Source of the DNA: a virus
Virus record (IMG/VR): IMGVR_UViG_3300035698_007269
Location: 1-32,713 of that record
Strand: one strand, 5' to 3'
DNA: 32,713 nt
Shown: in pieces, positions 1 to 7,469 of the stretch
Layout: every line of letters begins with the position of its first letter
Position numbering within the stretch: the first letter of the stretch is position 1
The notes under the pieces: model-generated
What the model saw: only the letters and a program-made list of their open reading frames with translations
Databases searched by the model: none
Told to the model about the DNA's origin: nothing
Position numbers and translations under genes: made by a program

Positions 1-233
1 ATGATCACAACGTGTCAATCGCTTTCCACAAGCAATCAATCGTGTTTGCAGCACCCCCAATCAAAGAACTTATTGGTGGCGTTGAAGCAACTACTTCTTA
101 TAGTGACAAGTACAAAATGGCAATTACTCATACCCTGGGTGCTGACATTTATAACTATAAGCAGCTAGATAGACTTGATATGCTTGGCGGTGTAGCAATT
201 AACCCGGAGTTTGCCGTACGTGTTAGATCATAA
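1..233 (+). CDS. major capsid (coat) protein, C-terminal part, P22-like
   Basis: This is the 3' end of the coat gene that begins at 31575; the window edge cuts the gene because the circular genome was opened here. Bases 1-127 are identical to 32587-32713. Joining at that overlap gives one uninterrupted frame of 414 residues. The frame enters the window as codons for Asp-His-Asn-Val-Ser and ends in Arg-Val-Arg-Ser before TAA at 231-233. A GTG at 12 looks like a start only because the upstream part is missing. The call as coat rests on the N-terminal part and on its position between scaffold and gp4-like genes. Confidence 0.85.
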   Translation, partial: DHNVSIAFHKQSIVFAAPPIKELIGGVEATTSYSDKYKMAITHTLGADIYNYKQLDRLDMLGGVAINPEFAVRVRS

Positions 234-462
234 ACTAGAAAGCCCCTCTGAAGATAAAGAGGGGCAATTCATCTATTGCAATAGATGGGTTGATAAAAAA
301 CATTTTCGCGCCTACGTTTATAGCAAAGATGCAAAAAAAATTGCTAACAGCTATGATGAATACTTGGAGCTTATAGCAACGGGATTATGGTTTGATAATC
401 CACCACAAACAGAGGTAAAAAATGCCACTACCAAGTCAAAGCGTTCGCGGATTCGTAAATGA
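220..462 (+). CDS. small conserved-looking protein downstream of coat (80 aa), GTG start
   Basis: The frame has no ATG. GTG at 220 is preferred because GGAG (206-209) lies 10 nt upstream; TTG at 211 is the alternative. The gene overlaps the coat stop by 14 nt and runs 41 nt into the gp4-like gene, so translation is probably coupled at both ends. The protein has a mixed alpha/beta core with the motif RWVDKKHFRAYVY and a tail rich in Lys/Arg. I recall similar short proteins beside podovirus coat genes but cannot assign a function. A strong hairpin and an 18-bp palindrome lie inside the coding sequence (242-287), which suggests the transcript is regulated or processed here. It could alternatively be expressed by a frameshift from coat, but the SD-GTG pair makes that unnecessary. 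Confidence 0.6.
   Translation: MLDHKLESPSEDKEGQFIYCNRWVDKKHFRAYVYSKDAKKIANSYDEYLELIATGLWFDNPPQTEVKNATTKSKRSRIRK
242..265 (+). terminator. hairpin just after coat stop (attenuator-like)
   Basis: GCCCCTCT (242-249) and AGAGGGGC (258-265) form a perfect 8-bp stem with an 8-nt loop, starting 9 nt after the coat stop. There is no U-tract, so it is probably not a full terminator. A partial attenuator or mRNA-stabilising hairpin that keeps coat mRNA abundant is more likely. Confidence 0.55.
270..287. repeat. perfect 18-bp palindrome
   Basis: CATCTATTGCAATAGATG reads identically on both strands and lies 4 nt after the preceding hairpin. It may be a second RNA hairpin or a dimeric protein-binding site. 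It is also coding sequence of the small gene at 220-462. Confidence 0.6.
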
Positions 463-1153
463 TGCCTATCAACTGATTAGCGCAAGCAGCCCAACAGTTC
501 CACTACACGGAAACGATTTATCAAAGGGCGTCCAATTTCTTAATGAACTACTAGAAGAATACAGCGCAACAGGTCAATTGCTAACTGTCGCTAGAACGAT
601 TGAACAAATTATTACGACAGGCGACCAAGAACTATCTATCGGTTCACCGGATTTTGTACCAACACCGGATATCACCGAAGGCCGCTTATCTCAATTAATG
701 GAAAGCTGGCTAATTCTTGAAGGCGTTACATATCCACTATTGGAACTTAGTGAAACCGAATTCAATCAATCATGGAAATACAATCCACTTGATGGATTGC
801 CACGGTATCTCATTATCAGACAAGAAACTGATATATCATACGCACGCATATATCCAGCACCATCTCAAGAATTTACTTTATTTATTCGGGCTAAGTTTGA
901 AATATCAGATTTTGATACAAATGACACAATGGAAACGCTACCAAAATATTATATGCGATATTTAAAGTTTGCATTAGCCAGTGATTTAGCGGATTACAAA
1001 GGACGCTCTGAAGCCTGGACACCCAAACTTGAAGCCAAGCTAAAACAAGCTAGAAGCGATATGATTGCAGCAAGCCCTATAAACCTTGATGTAGTATCAC
1101 AAGATAATAGCACCACGCCAAACGGTAAATGGCGCGTTATATCAGGAATATAA
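422..1153 (+). CDS. P22 gp4-like head-completion / tail accessory protein
   Basis: This 243-residue protein matches the P22 gp4 family (packaged-DNA stabilisation, tail accessory factor), which attaches below the portal ring and lengthens the connector. Visible features are a helical N-terminus (residues 1-60, with VNDAYQLI and LNELLEEY), a beta-rich middle and a C-terminal helical segment around LKFALASDLADY and LEAKLKQAR. This is the usual fold order for gp4/gp6-like adaptors. P22 gp4 is shorter (about 166 aa), so this is a larger relative. Start ATG 422 follows AGAGGT. It lies directly between coat and the gp10-like gene, as in P22. Any peptidoglycan-cleaving activity reported for P22 gp4 cannot be inferred here. 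Confidence 0.8.
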   Translation: MPLPSQSVRGFVNDAYQLISASSPTVPLHGNDLSKGVQFLNELLEEYSATGQLLTVARTIEQIITTGDQELSIGSPDFVPTPDITEGRLSQLMESWLILEGVTYPLLELSETEFNQSWKYNPLDGLPRYLIIRQETDISYARIYPAPSQEFTLFIRAKFEISDFDTNDTMETLPKYYMRYLKFALASDLADYKGRSEAWTPKLEAKLKQARSDMIAASPINLDVVSQDNSTTPNGKWRVISGI

Positions 1154-1154
1154 G

Positions 1155-2921
1155 ATGCCTATAGAACAGCTACCTATCATCACAAAATTTGGTAAAGAAC
1201 GATTTACGCAATTCAATCCAGAAGATTGCGCTAACTTTTATCAGGTATCCAGTGAAACAGGCAAAAGACCAAAAGCCATGTATCCGGTCATGGGTAGAAA
1301 GCATGTTCGAGTTGCCAACCAAAACAGGTTGATATTTGAGCAAGAACCCAGGGCTATATTTAAAAGTATTGAGTACACATATATTGTAGTAGCTTCGGTT
1401 ATGCACCAAGTAGACCAGAATTTTAATATAAGAATACTCCCAAATTCAGATTTCAATAGGTCTGAAGGTGAGATTTATTCCACATATTTAGTATTTACTA
1501 ATAATGTTTATGTAGTGCTTGCAGATACCGCGGCTAAAAAGTTATTTTTTATTAATGAAAATACCAATCAACTAATTACACTTACCGATATAAATATTCC
1601 GGCCAATCCTACTTTTGTAGCGGCATTTGGCAATCGAATTATTGTATCTGATGCTAATAGTGGTCAATGGTCATTATCAAAGATTAATTTAGGTGGTAGT
1701 ACTGTTGATCCATTAACTGCATTTACAGTGTCAGGCTCACCATTGTTTAACTATGCATCTGGTAAGGTTAGGCAAATGGCGGCATTGCATAATCAGCTTT
1801 ATATCTTTACTGATTTTTCCTGTGATATATGGATGAATATACCTAGTGTGTTTGATGATGGTACGTCAAAAACGACGTTTCCGTTTAAGTTAAATACTAG
1901 TTATAATTTTGATTACGGGATGGCTGATCCATTATCCTTAGATGTAGACTTCGGACGTATGACATGGCTTGGTAAAAACCGTAATGGCCTAGTAGCATTC
2001 ATGACATCCAACGGGGGCGCGCCAGAGGTCCTATCCACACAACCTGTTAATACCTTAATACAAAACACAGCTAACGAAGGCGATGGCTTAAGTCCATTCT
2101 TGTCTATGAAAACTAATGGCTTTCTATATCAATATGAGAACACCATTTTTTATCGTGTAAGTGCTGGGAACTTTTTAGATTATGGCGAGCTAGATATCAC
2201 AAATTCAGCCAACAGCTTAGAATATAATTTTAATACTGGTAATTGGCATCGATGCATTGAGGTAAATGGTGAGCGTTCTCGAATACAAAAGCATGTATTT
2301 TTTAACAATAAGCATCTGGTCACTGTAAGTGGTGAAAGTGTTGTTTATGAAGCGGCTGGAAATATTTATGTTAATGAACTCAGAAACACGACGCAAACTA
2401 ATCCGCAAGCTGCAAATGCTTTTATTGCTAACCCTATTCGGTATGAGGTTGTTACGCAGATTTATTCACAAGCTGATTATTCAGAGTTTATTACGGATTA
2501 CGTTGAAATTGACTTTGTGTTTGGAGACAAGACAGATGTCAAAAGCGATACACCGTTTGAGGGAACAGTCTTTATTGTAGATGAAACAAGTACTGAAGAT
2601 AACCCTGTTTTTTTAGTTACTGAAGATGGTGAATTTATTATTGAAGAAGGCTCAAACGTACCCACACCAACATCACATCATTACAACTATTTATTTAAAC
2701 CACATATTGAGCTTTATTGGAGTGATGATGGCGGTGTTAGCTTTCATAGTGCTGATGTAAGAGAGTTTAGCGAGTTAGGTGCTTATCGCTGGCGTATGAG
2801 GTGGTATCAACTAGGTGCTAGCCGCAATCGTTGCTATAAGCTTGTATGTGTAAGCCCAAGCCCTATCGTTCTACTAGGGGGCGTGCAAAGCGTTAGGCGA
2901 AGCAGTGGGGGGGCCAATTAA
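1155..2921 (+). CDS. P22 gp10-like packaged-DNA stabilisation (tail hub) protein
   Basis: This 588-residue beta-rich protein fits the gp10 family, whose members form a hexameric nozzle below gp4 and close the virion after packaging. Family-like signatures include an N-terminal segment around RFTQFNPEDCANFY, a central SLDVDFGRMTWLGKNRNG stretch followed by VLSTQPVNTLIQ (close in character to the P22 gp10 SLDVD...WLGRNRDG region), and a C-terminal YRWRMRWYQLGASRNR motif. It is longer than P22 gp10 (472 aa); part of the excess is an acidic segment near residues 470-510. Start ATG 1155 follows AGGAA, 1 nt after the gp4 stop. Confidence 0.82.
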   Translation: MPIEQLPIITKFGKERFTQFNPEDCANFYQVSSETGKRPKAMYPVMGRKHVRVANQNRLIFEQEPRAIFKSIEYTYIVVASVMHQVDQNFNIRILPNSDFNRSEGEIYSTYLVFTNNVYVVLADTAAKKLFFINENTNQLITLTDINIPANPTFVAAFGNRIIVSDANSGQWSLSKINLGGSTVDPLTAFTVSGSPLFNYASGKVRQMAALHNQLYIFTDFSCDIWMNIPSVFDDGTSKTTFPFKLNTSYNFDYGMADPLSLDVDFGRMTWLGKNRNGLVAFMTSNGGAPEVLSTQPVNTLIQNTANEGDGLSPFLSMKTNGFLYQYENTIFYRVSAGNFLDYGELDITNSANSLEYNFNTGNWHRCIEVNGERSRIQKHVFFNNKHLVTVSGESVVYEAAGNIYVNELRNTTQTNPQAANAFIANPIRYEVVTQIYSQADYSEFITDYVEIDFVFGDKTDVKSDTPFEGTVFIVDETSTEDNPVFLVTEDGEFIIEEGSNVPTPTSHHYNYLFKPHIELYWSDDGGVSFHSADVREFSELGAYRWRMRWYQLGASRNRCYKLVCVSPSPIVLLGGVQSVRRSSGGAN

Positions 2922-3214
2922 TGACAGTTGCACTAGAAAGAGTTAACAACGTACCTTTGTATGATAAAGATGAAAGCAATACGGATATGGGGCGTTGGTT
3001 GTTGACTGTGGTTGATTCGCTTAATACGACTATTGGTGAGATTGAAACGACTTTAAATGCTAATGTAGTAGTTAAGTCTTTTACGCAAGTTGAAATAACT
3101 AACATGGCTGCAAGTTTGGTTGATGGCGTGTTATTGTATGATACAACGAACAATGTTTATGTCGGTCGTGAAAATGGTGCGCTACGGCAATTCACAACGT
3201 CATCATGGCCTTAA
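2921..3214 (+). CDS. small structural-region protein at the tail-needle position (97 aa)
   Basis: ATG overlaps the gp10 stop (TAATG), so it is translationally coupled. The N-terminal half is a predicted amphipathic helix (GRWLLTVVDSLNTTIGEIET). The C-terminal half carries a motif (DGVLLYDTTNNVYVGRENG) of the kind found in phage fibre and needle tips. P22 encodes its needle, gp26, immediately after gp10, but gp26 is 233 aa and mostly coiled coil. This could be a reduced needle or plug, or an unrelated small virion protein. The function is inferred from position only. Confidence 0.6.
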   Translation: MTVALERVNNVPLYDKDESNTDMGRWLLTVVDSLNTTIGEIETTLNANVVVKSFTQVEITNMAASLVDGVLLYDTTNNVYVGRENGALRQFTTSSWP

Positions 3215-3226
3215 GGAGATAATAAT

Positions 3227-3802
3227 ATGAGTATGTTTAGTAATTGGTTGAACCCTGGACGTGCTTATGGTGAAGCCGGACGGACAGTTCAGCAGGGCTA
3301 TGACAATGCACATCAAACACAGCAGCCATTTTATCAAGGTGGTGTTAATGCTGGTGGAAAACTAACCGATGCTATGGGCCGCTTATTAAATCCAGGTGGC
3401 TTGCAAGATGAATGGAACAAAAGCTATGAGACGTCAGAGACTGCCAAACAAGATATGCGCCAAGCGGAAGATTCTGGTTTAGGTGCTGCAAGTTCTATGG
3501 GTTTGATGGGTTCATCGACTGCAACTCAAGCAATCCAATCCGGTGCGCATAACATTATGAACAAAGACCGCCAACAATACCTGGATGACATGATGAAAAA
3601 ATACATGACTGGTATTGGCATTGGCACAAACATGTATAACACAGGTGCAACCACAGCTGCCAATATGGGCCAACAAGATGTTCAGAGTGGGCAAGACCAG
3701 GCAAATCTTGGCGTTGGTCGTTCTCAAGCTGATGGTAAAAGGTTTGGTGATATATTGACTACTATAGGGAATTTAGCTGGTGGCATGGGGGCTTGGCAAT
3801 AA
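3227..3802 (+). CDS. Gly/Ala-rich virion protein, probable ejection (gp7/gp14-like) protein
   Basis: This 191-residue protein is low in hydrophobic core and rich in Gly, Ala, Gln and Ser (GLGAASSMGLMGSST, NTGATTAANMGQQ). This composition is typical of podovirus internal or ejection proteins that are released with the DNA. It has a very strong Shine-Dalgarno, AAGGAG at 3215-3220. The order gp4, gp10, small protein, then three internal-type proteins of rising size mirrors P22 gp4-10-26-14-7-20-16. No enzymatic motif is seen. Confidence 0.6.
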   Translation: MSMFSNWLNPGRAYGEAGRTVQQGYDNAHQTQQPFYQGGVNAGGKLTDAMGRLLNPGGLQDEWNKSYETSETAKQDMRQAEDSGLGAASSMGLMGSSTATQAIQSGAHNIMNKDRQQYLDDMMKKYMTGIGIGTNMYNTGATTAANMGQQDVQSGQDQANLGVGRSQADGKRFGDILTTIGNLAGGMGAWQ

Positions 3803-5076
3803 TGGCACTTAATATACCTTTGTACAGGCCAGGTGAAGCTGGCTCTATATCTCCGGAAGTTGACAATATGTTGCAGCGATTAATGCAAAGACGACAGCTT
3901 GAGCAACAAAAACAAATGCATGCGGATTCTATGGGTTTACGTCAAAAGCAAGAGGGCAGGTTGCAGCAACAGTTTGACCAATCTCAGCAAGATAGATCTC
4001 TGTTTCAGAATATTTTAAATCGCGGTTTAAATCCACAGCAACCACAGCAACCACAGCAGCCAGCACCTACGCAAGAAATGGGTGAAGGTATGGGGATGTA
4101 TTTGCCTGAAGGATTGCAAGAAGCACAGCAGCAACCACAGCAACCACAAGGGCAATCAGATAATGATAAAATGATGTTTCGTATTGCGTTTAAAAAACGT
4201 TTTGGTGTTGATCCGTTTCAAGAATCTCCAGATCAAAAACGACAAGCGGATTTTGAACAGTTTGCCAAAAAACGCGACTACAATATTGAGCATCCAATTA
4301 CTTCGGCTAGTGGCTTAACGCCTGAAATGCGCCAAAAAGAATATGATTTAAAAAAAGAAACATTAGAGCAGCGTAAAAAAGAAGCTGAACAAAGGATGAA
4401 TCTTGCTGATCCAAAACAAAAAATCCTGTATCAAAAAGAAGTTGCTGACATTAAAGCGCAGCAGCAAAAAAACGTTGCCGATCACAAAGCCGGATTAGAA
4501 TATCAAAAATCATTAGGCAAAGAAGAAGCCAAAATGTTTTCAGGCATGGAGCAATCAGCAGCCCAAGGATTAGATCAAGCACCTATTTATCAAGGGTTGA
4601 AAGAATTTGCAGCATCACCAGAAATCAAACAAATTGGCGCACATCCTATGTTTGGAAAAATGAACATTAAAGCATTAAAAAGTTCAAAAAACCCAGCCAT
4701 TTTAAGAAAAATTGCTGACTTTGAGCAGTTAAGAGCGCAACTCGTGGCGCAAGCAGCTAAGACAATGAACCCACGGTTTACAAACAAAGACTTGGCTTTA
4801 GCTGAAATGATGAAATTACAAGACACGGATTCATGGCAAGCAATGCAGCAAAAAGCATATAACCTGTCTAGCTTATATGAATTAGGCCAAAAAAGACTTG
4901 AAAGAGCTATTGAATTGACACGCGACCATAAACTTTCGCCATTACAAGCCAAACAACGTGCTGACAAAGAAATTAATGCTGATGAAATTCGCAATAAAAT
5001 TAAAGGTGAGATTTTTAGTGATCAACCCGATGTAATGTCTGGTAATCGATGGTCACAATATGAGGTGGCACAATGA
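3802..5076 (+). CDS. Gln-rich putative ejection / internal virion protein (gp20-like position)
   Basis: Start ATG 3802 overlaps the preceding stop (TAATG); a TTG at 3793 is possible but has no better ribosome site. The product is 424 residues. The N-terminal third is extremely Gln-rich, with Pro-Gln-Gln repeats (about residues 78-88 and 108-118). The middle is highly charged and predicted as long helix or coiled coil (KKETLEQRKKEAEQR). The C-terminal third is a more compact helical domain (LRAQLVAQAAKTMNPRFTNK). By position and composition it resembles P22-type ejection proteins that build a channel across the envelope. No homologue is recognised by sequence alone. Confidence 0.6.
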   Translation: MALNIPLYRPGEAGSISPEVDNMLQRLMQRRQLEQQKQMHADSMGLRQKQEGRLQQQFDQSQQDRSLFQNILNRGLNPQQPQQPQQPAPTQEMGEGMGMYLPEGLQEAQQQPQQPQGQSDNDKMMFRIAFKKRFGVDPFQESPDQKRQADFEQFAKKRDYNIEHPITSASGLTPEMRQKEYDLKKETLEQRKKEAEQRMNLADPKQKILYQKEVADIKAQQQKNVADHKAGLEYQKSLGKEEAKMFSGMEQSAAQGLDQAPIYQGLKEFAASPEIKQIGAHPMFGKMNIKALKSSKNPAILRKIADFEQLRAQLVAQAAKTMNPRFTNKDLALAEMMKLQDTDSWQAMQQKAYNLSSLYELGQKRLERAIELTRDHKLSPLQAKQRADKEINADEIRNKIKGEIFSDQPDVMSGNRWSQYEVAQ

Positions 5077-7277
5077 CTGATATATTCACAATTGACTCTA
5101 ACACTGGTAAAAAATACAAAATACCCATTACCGAATTAGAAGAAGCGTTGCAATCAGGCCATAAGTTTGCCAGTGAAGCCGATAAAAATAGAGCTATTGC
5201 ATACGACCAGGTATCACAACAATACCCAGGTATGCCAGAAATGCTTAAATCAGGATTATTAAATGCCTCGGAATCATTACAAAAAAGCCCTACACTTAAA
5301 AAAGGTGTTGATGCTGCTGGTGATGCGGTCGAACCTGTTAATGCTAAAATCACACCACTTGCATCCGATGCATGGGAGTCTGTTAAAAGCATACCCCAAG
5401 CCGCAGCAACGACCGCCATGAATATACCTGAGCAACTTGGTAATGTTGGTTCTTACATGGCAAAACACCCGTTTACATATCCGCGTGAATCAGCATTAGG
5501 ACTTGCAGAAGGTGCGGCAGGTGTTCTAAGTTCTCCGCAAGTAGCTGCCAGATATTTAAGTGAAAAATTAGCTCCTGATTCTGCATTGACAAAAGGGTTG
5601 CGCGACACTCCAACACCTTACGAAATGCTTAAAAGTGATGTTGAGCAGCCACTAGGGTTAGATGCTAAAGAACCTGGCCAAGAAGAATTGCGCATGTTGT
5701 CACAATTCCCAATGGCAGGCTCAACTAAAATGCTTGTAGCATTAGTGGGTGGTCAAGGTGGCGACCCAATCCATGCCGCAAGTGCTGGTTTAGCTGGAAA
5801 AGCTGGTGGTGCTGTATCAAATAAAATGCGACAAGCAACCGAGCTACGGGCCGAACAATTACAAGATGCATTGCTTAAACAAAACGAGCAAGCACAACAA
5901 CTAGAATTAACCAAAGCACGTGCGCAAGCAACCAAACCAGAGCAGCTAATTGCCAAAGGGGAGCGGTTACAAGAAGGGCTAGAAGATGCACAAGGTCAAT
6001 TATCACAATTGCCTGACATGGAAAAACAAGCCCCACAAATGAACTTAGAACCCCATGAAAACGCAACTGACATGGCACAACAGTGGCAACAACAAGCTAT
6101 GGAGTCACGCGATAATCTAAGAATAAATCATGGTGAAAATCTTGGCAGCGATAAAGTTATTCCAGAAGCAGCAGCACAAAAAGTCCTTGATGTAGTAAAA
6201 GAGCGAAAAAAAGATTTTGGTGATGAATACAAAGAAAATGCCAAAAAGATTGAAGGTAAAACCATAAAACTACCAAGCGATAAACCTGAATTAAGTTTTA
6301 AAATTGGTGGCGATGATTTAAATCTTGAAAACTACCCCATGTATGACGAGCTTGTAAAAGAACTACAAAAAGAACAAGACGGGATGGACGGTGCTGACGA
6401 AATACCTGCAAAAGACTTTGTGCAAATGTATAAAGGTACAAGAGACTTATACCATGCAGCAGAAGCCGCACGTTTTGATGAAAACATTGATAATGCAAAA
6501 CGTAACGACTTTAAAGAAAAAGCAGATTCATTAAAAACAAAGCTTAAAGAGCAAAAAGAGATATTAGAAAACCAGCTTCCTAAAGAGTTTAGTGAAACAC
6601 TTGCTGGTATTGATAAAAGATACAAAGATGAAGTAATACCATTTTACAAAAACAAGATTTACCAAAATGTAAAATACAAAGGGCACACTGGCGACAATAT
6701 CATCAAAGACACTCGCGGTATTCACCCACACAATAAAATAATGCAAGAAGCCATTAGACTTAACCCTGAGCTTAATGCATTGGCGTTAGGACAAAAGTTT
6801 GCTGATAAACCGCATGAAATGGCTGCTTCTGACGCCTTATATAAACCATATATAAAAGCTCACGCACCATCACAAAGTTTTTTACGTGAACATGCAGCAG
6901 CTGAATCACAACATACAGCGGCACAAAATGCATTAAATGAAGCTCAAGAAACGCTTAAGCAAAAACAAGGTGAGCAAACAGCCGCTGAAAAAGAATATTT
7001 AAAGCAGGTAAAAGAAACCCAGCAGCAAGAGCAACAACTTACAAGTAAAATTGATAAGCTTGAACAAGATTTGCAGCAAAACGAGCAGTTCTTACAGCAA
7101 CTTCGTGAAGATATACAAAAAGAAGGTTTGACCAAAGAAAACTTGCAGCGTCAAAAAGACTTGCAAAAGAAACGAAATGTAATAAAAAGCAAAGTTTGGG
7201 ACATTGGCCGGTCAAGTGCTGGTTATTCTGGTGCTAAAGTTATTGGTAAAATAATGAAGTTGTTAATGGGATCATAA
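5073..7277 (+). CDS. large putative ejection protein with C-terminal coiled coil (gp16-like position)
   Basis: The 734-residue protein starts at ATG 5073 in an ATGA overlap with the preceding gene. Residues 1-250 are Ala/Gly-rich with hydrophobic stretches (ALVGGQGG, HAASAGLAGKAGGAVS) that could insert in membranes. The middle is mixed helical, and residues about 600-705 are a long Gln/Glu/Lys coiled coil. This is the last gene of the connector/ejection block before a 190-bp gap. Size and place match the largest P22 ejection protein (gp16, 609 aa). No lytic transglycosylase or peptidase motif was found, so an enzymatic role is not claimed. Confidence 0.6.
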   Translation: MTDIFTIDSNTGKKYKIPITELEEALQSGHKFASEADKNRAIAYDQVSQQYPGMPEMLKSGLLNASESLQKSPTLKKGVDAAGDAVEPVNAKITPLASDAWESVKSIPQAAATTAMNIPEQLGNVGSYMAKHPFTYPRESALGLAEGAAGVLSSPQVAARYLSEKLAPDSALTKGLRDTPTPYEMLKSDVEQPLGLDAKEPGQEELRMLSQFPMAGSTKMLVALVGGQGGDPIHAASAGLAGKAGGAVSNKMRQATELRAEQLQDALLKQNEQAQQLELTKARAQATKPEQLIAKGERLQEGLEDAQGQLSQLPDMEKQAPQMNLEPHENATDMAQQWQQQAMESRDNLRINHGENLGSDKVIPEAAAQKVLDVVKERKKDFGDEYKENAKKIEGKTIKLPSDKPELSFKIGGDDLNLENYPMYDELVKELQKEQDGMDGADEIPAKDFVQMYKGTRDLYHAAEAARFDENIDNAKRNDFKEKADSLKTKLKEQKEILENQLPKEFSETLAGIDKRYKDEVIPFYKNKIYQNVKYKGHTGDNIIKDTRGIHPHNKIMQEAIRLNPELNALALGQKFADKPHEMAASDALYKPYIKAHAPSQSFLREHAAAESQHTAAQNALNEAQETLKQKQGEQTAAEKEYLKQVKETQQQEQQLTSKIDKLEQDLQQNEQFLQQLREDIQKEGLTKENLQRQKDLQKKRNVIKSKVWDIGRSSAGYSGAKVIGKIMKLLMGS

Positions 7278-7469
7278 ATCATGGGCTGCAATAAATTACA
7301 AACCAAATAAAAACACAAGTTAAAATTATTTCTACAAACAAACTCATATCAACCCCACTTATATAACAATTGATTGTAATATAGCACTTGAATGAGCAAA
7401 AAGCAACCATGCTAGTAATGAATGCTGATAGGGTTTACAATATTTTGATATTAAGATAAGGAATCACAC
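7278..7469. other. intergenic gap before the tail-fibre cluster
   Basis: This is 192 bp of AT-rich sequence with no open frame over 10 codons that has a ribosome site. I could not find a good -35/-10 pair or a hairpin followed by T. AAGGA at about 7457-7461 is the ribosome site of the following gene. Confidence 0.5.

Noticed and set aside
12-233. Separate 73-aa gene with GTG start at the window edge
   Set aside because: It is only the coat gene's 3' end; the overlap with 32587-32713 joins it in frame to the ATG at 31575.
211-462. Programmed frameshift extending coat into the next frame
   Set aside because: No slippery sequence near the coat stop, and a GGAG-GTG start explains the downstream frame.
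4590-4994. 134-aa minus-strand frame
   Set aside because: Antisense shadow of the ejection-type gene; Cys/Ser-rich composition and no start signal.
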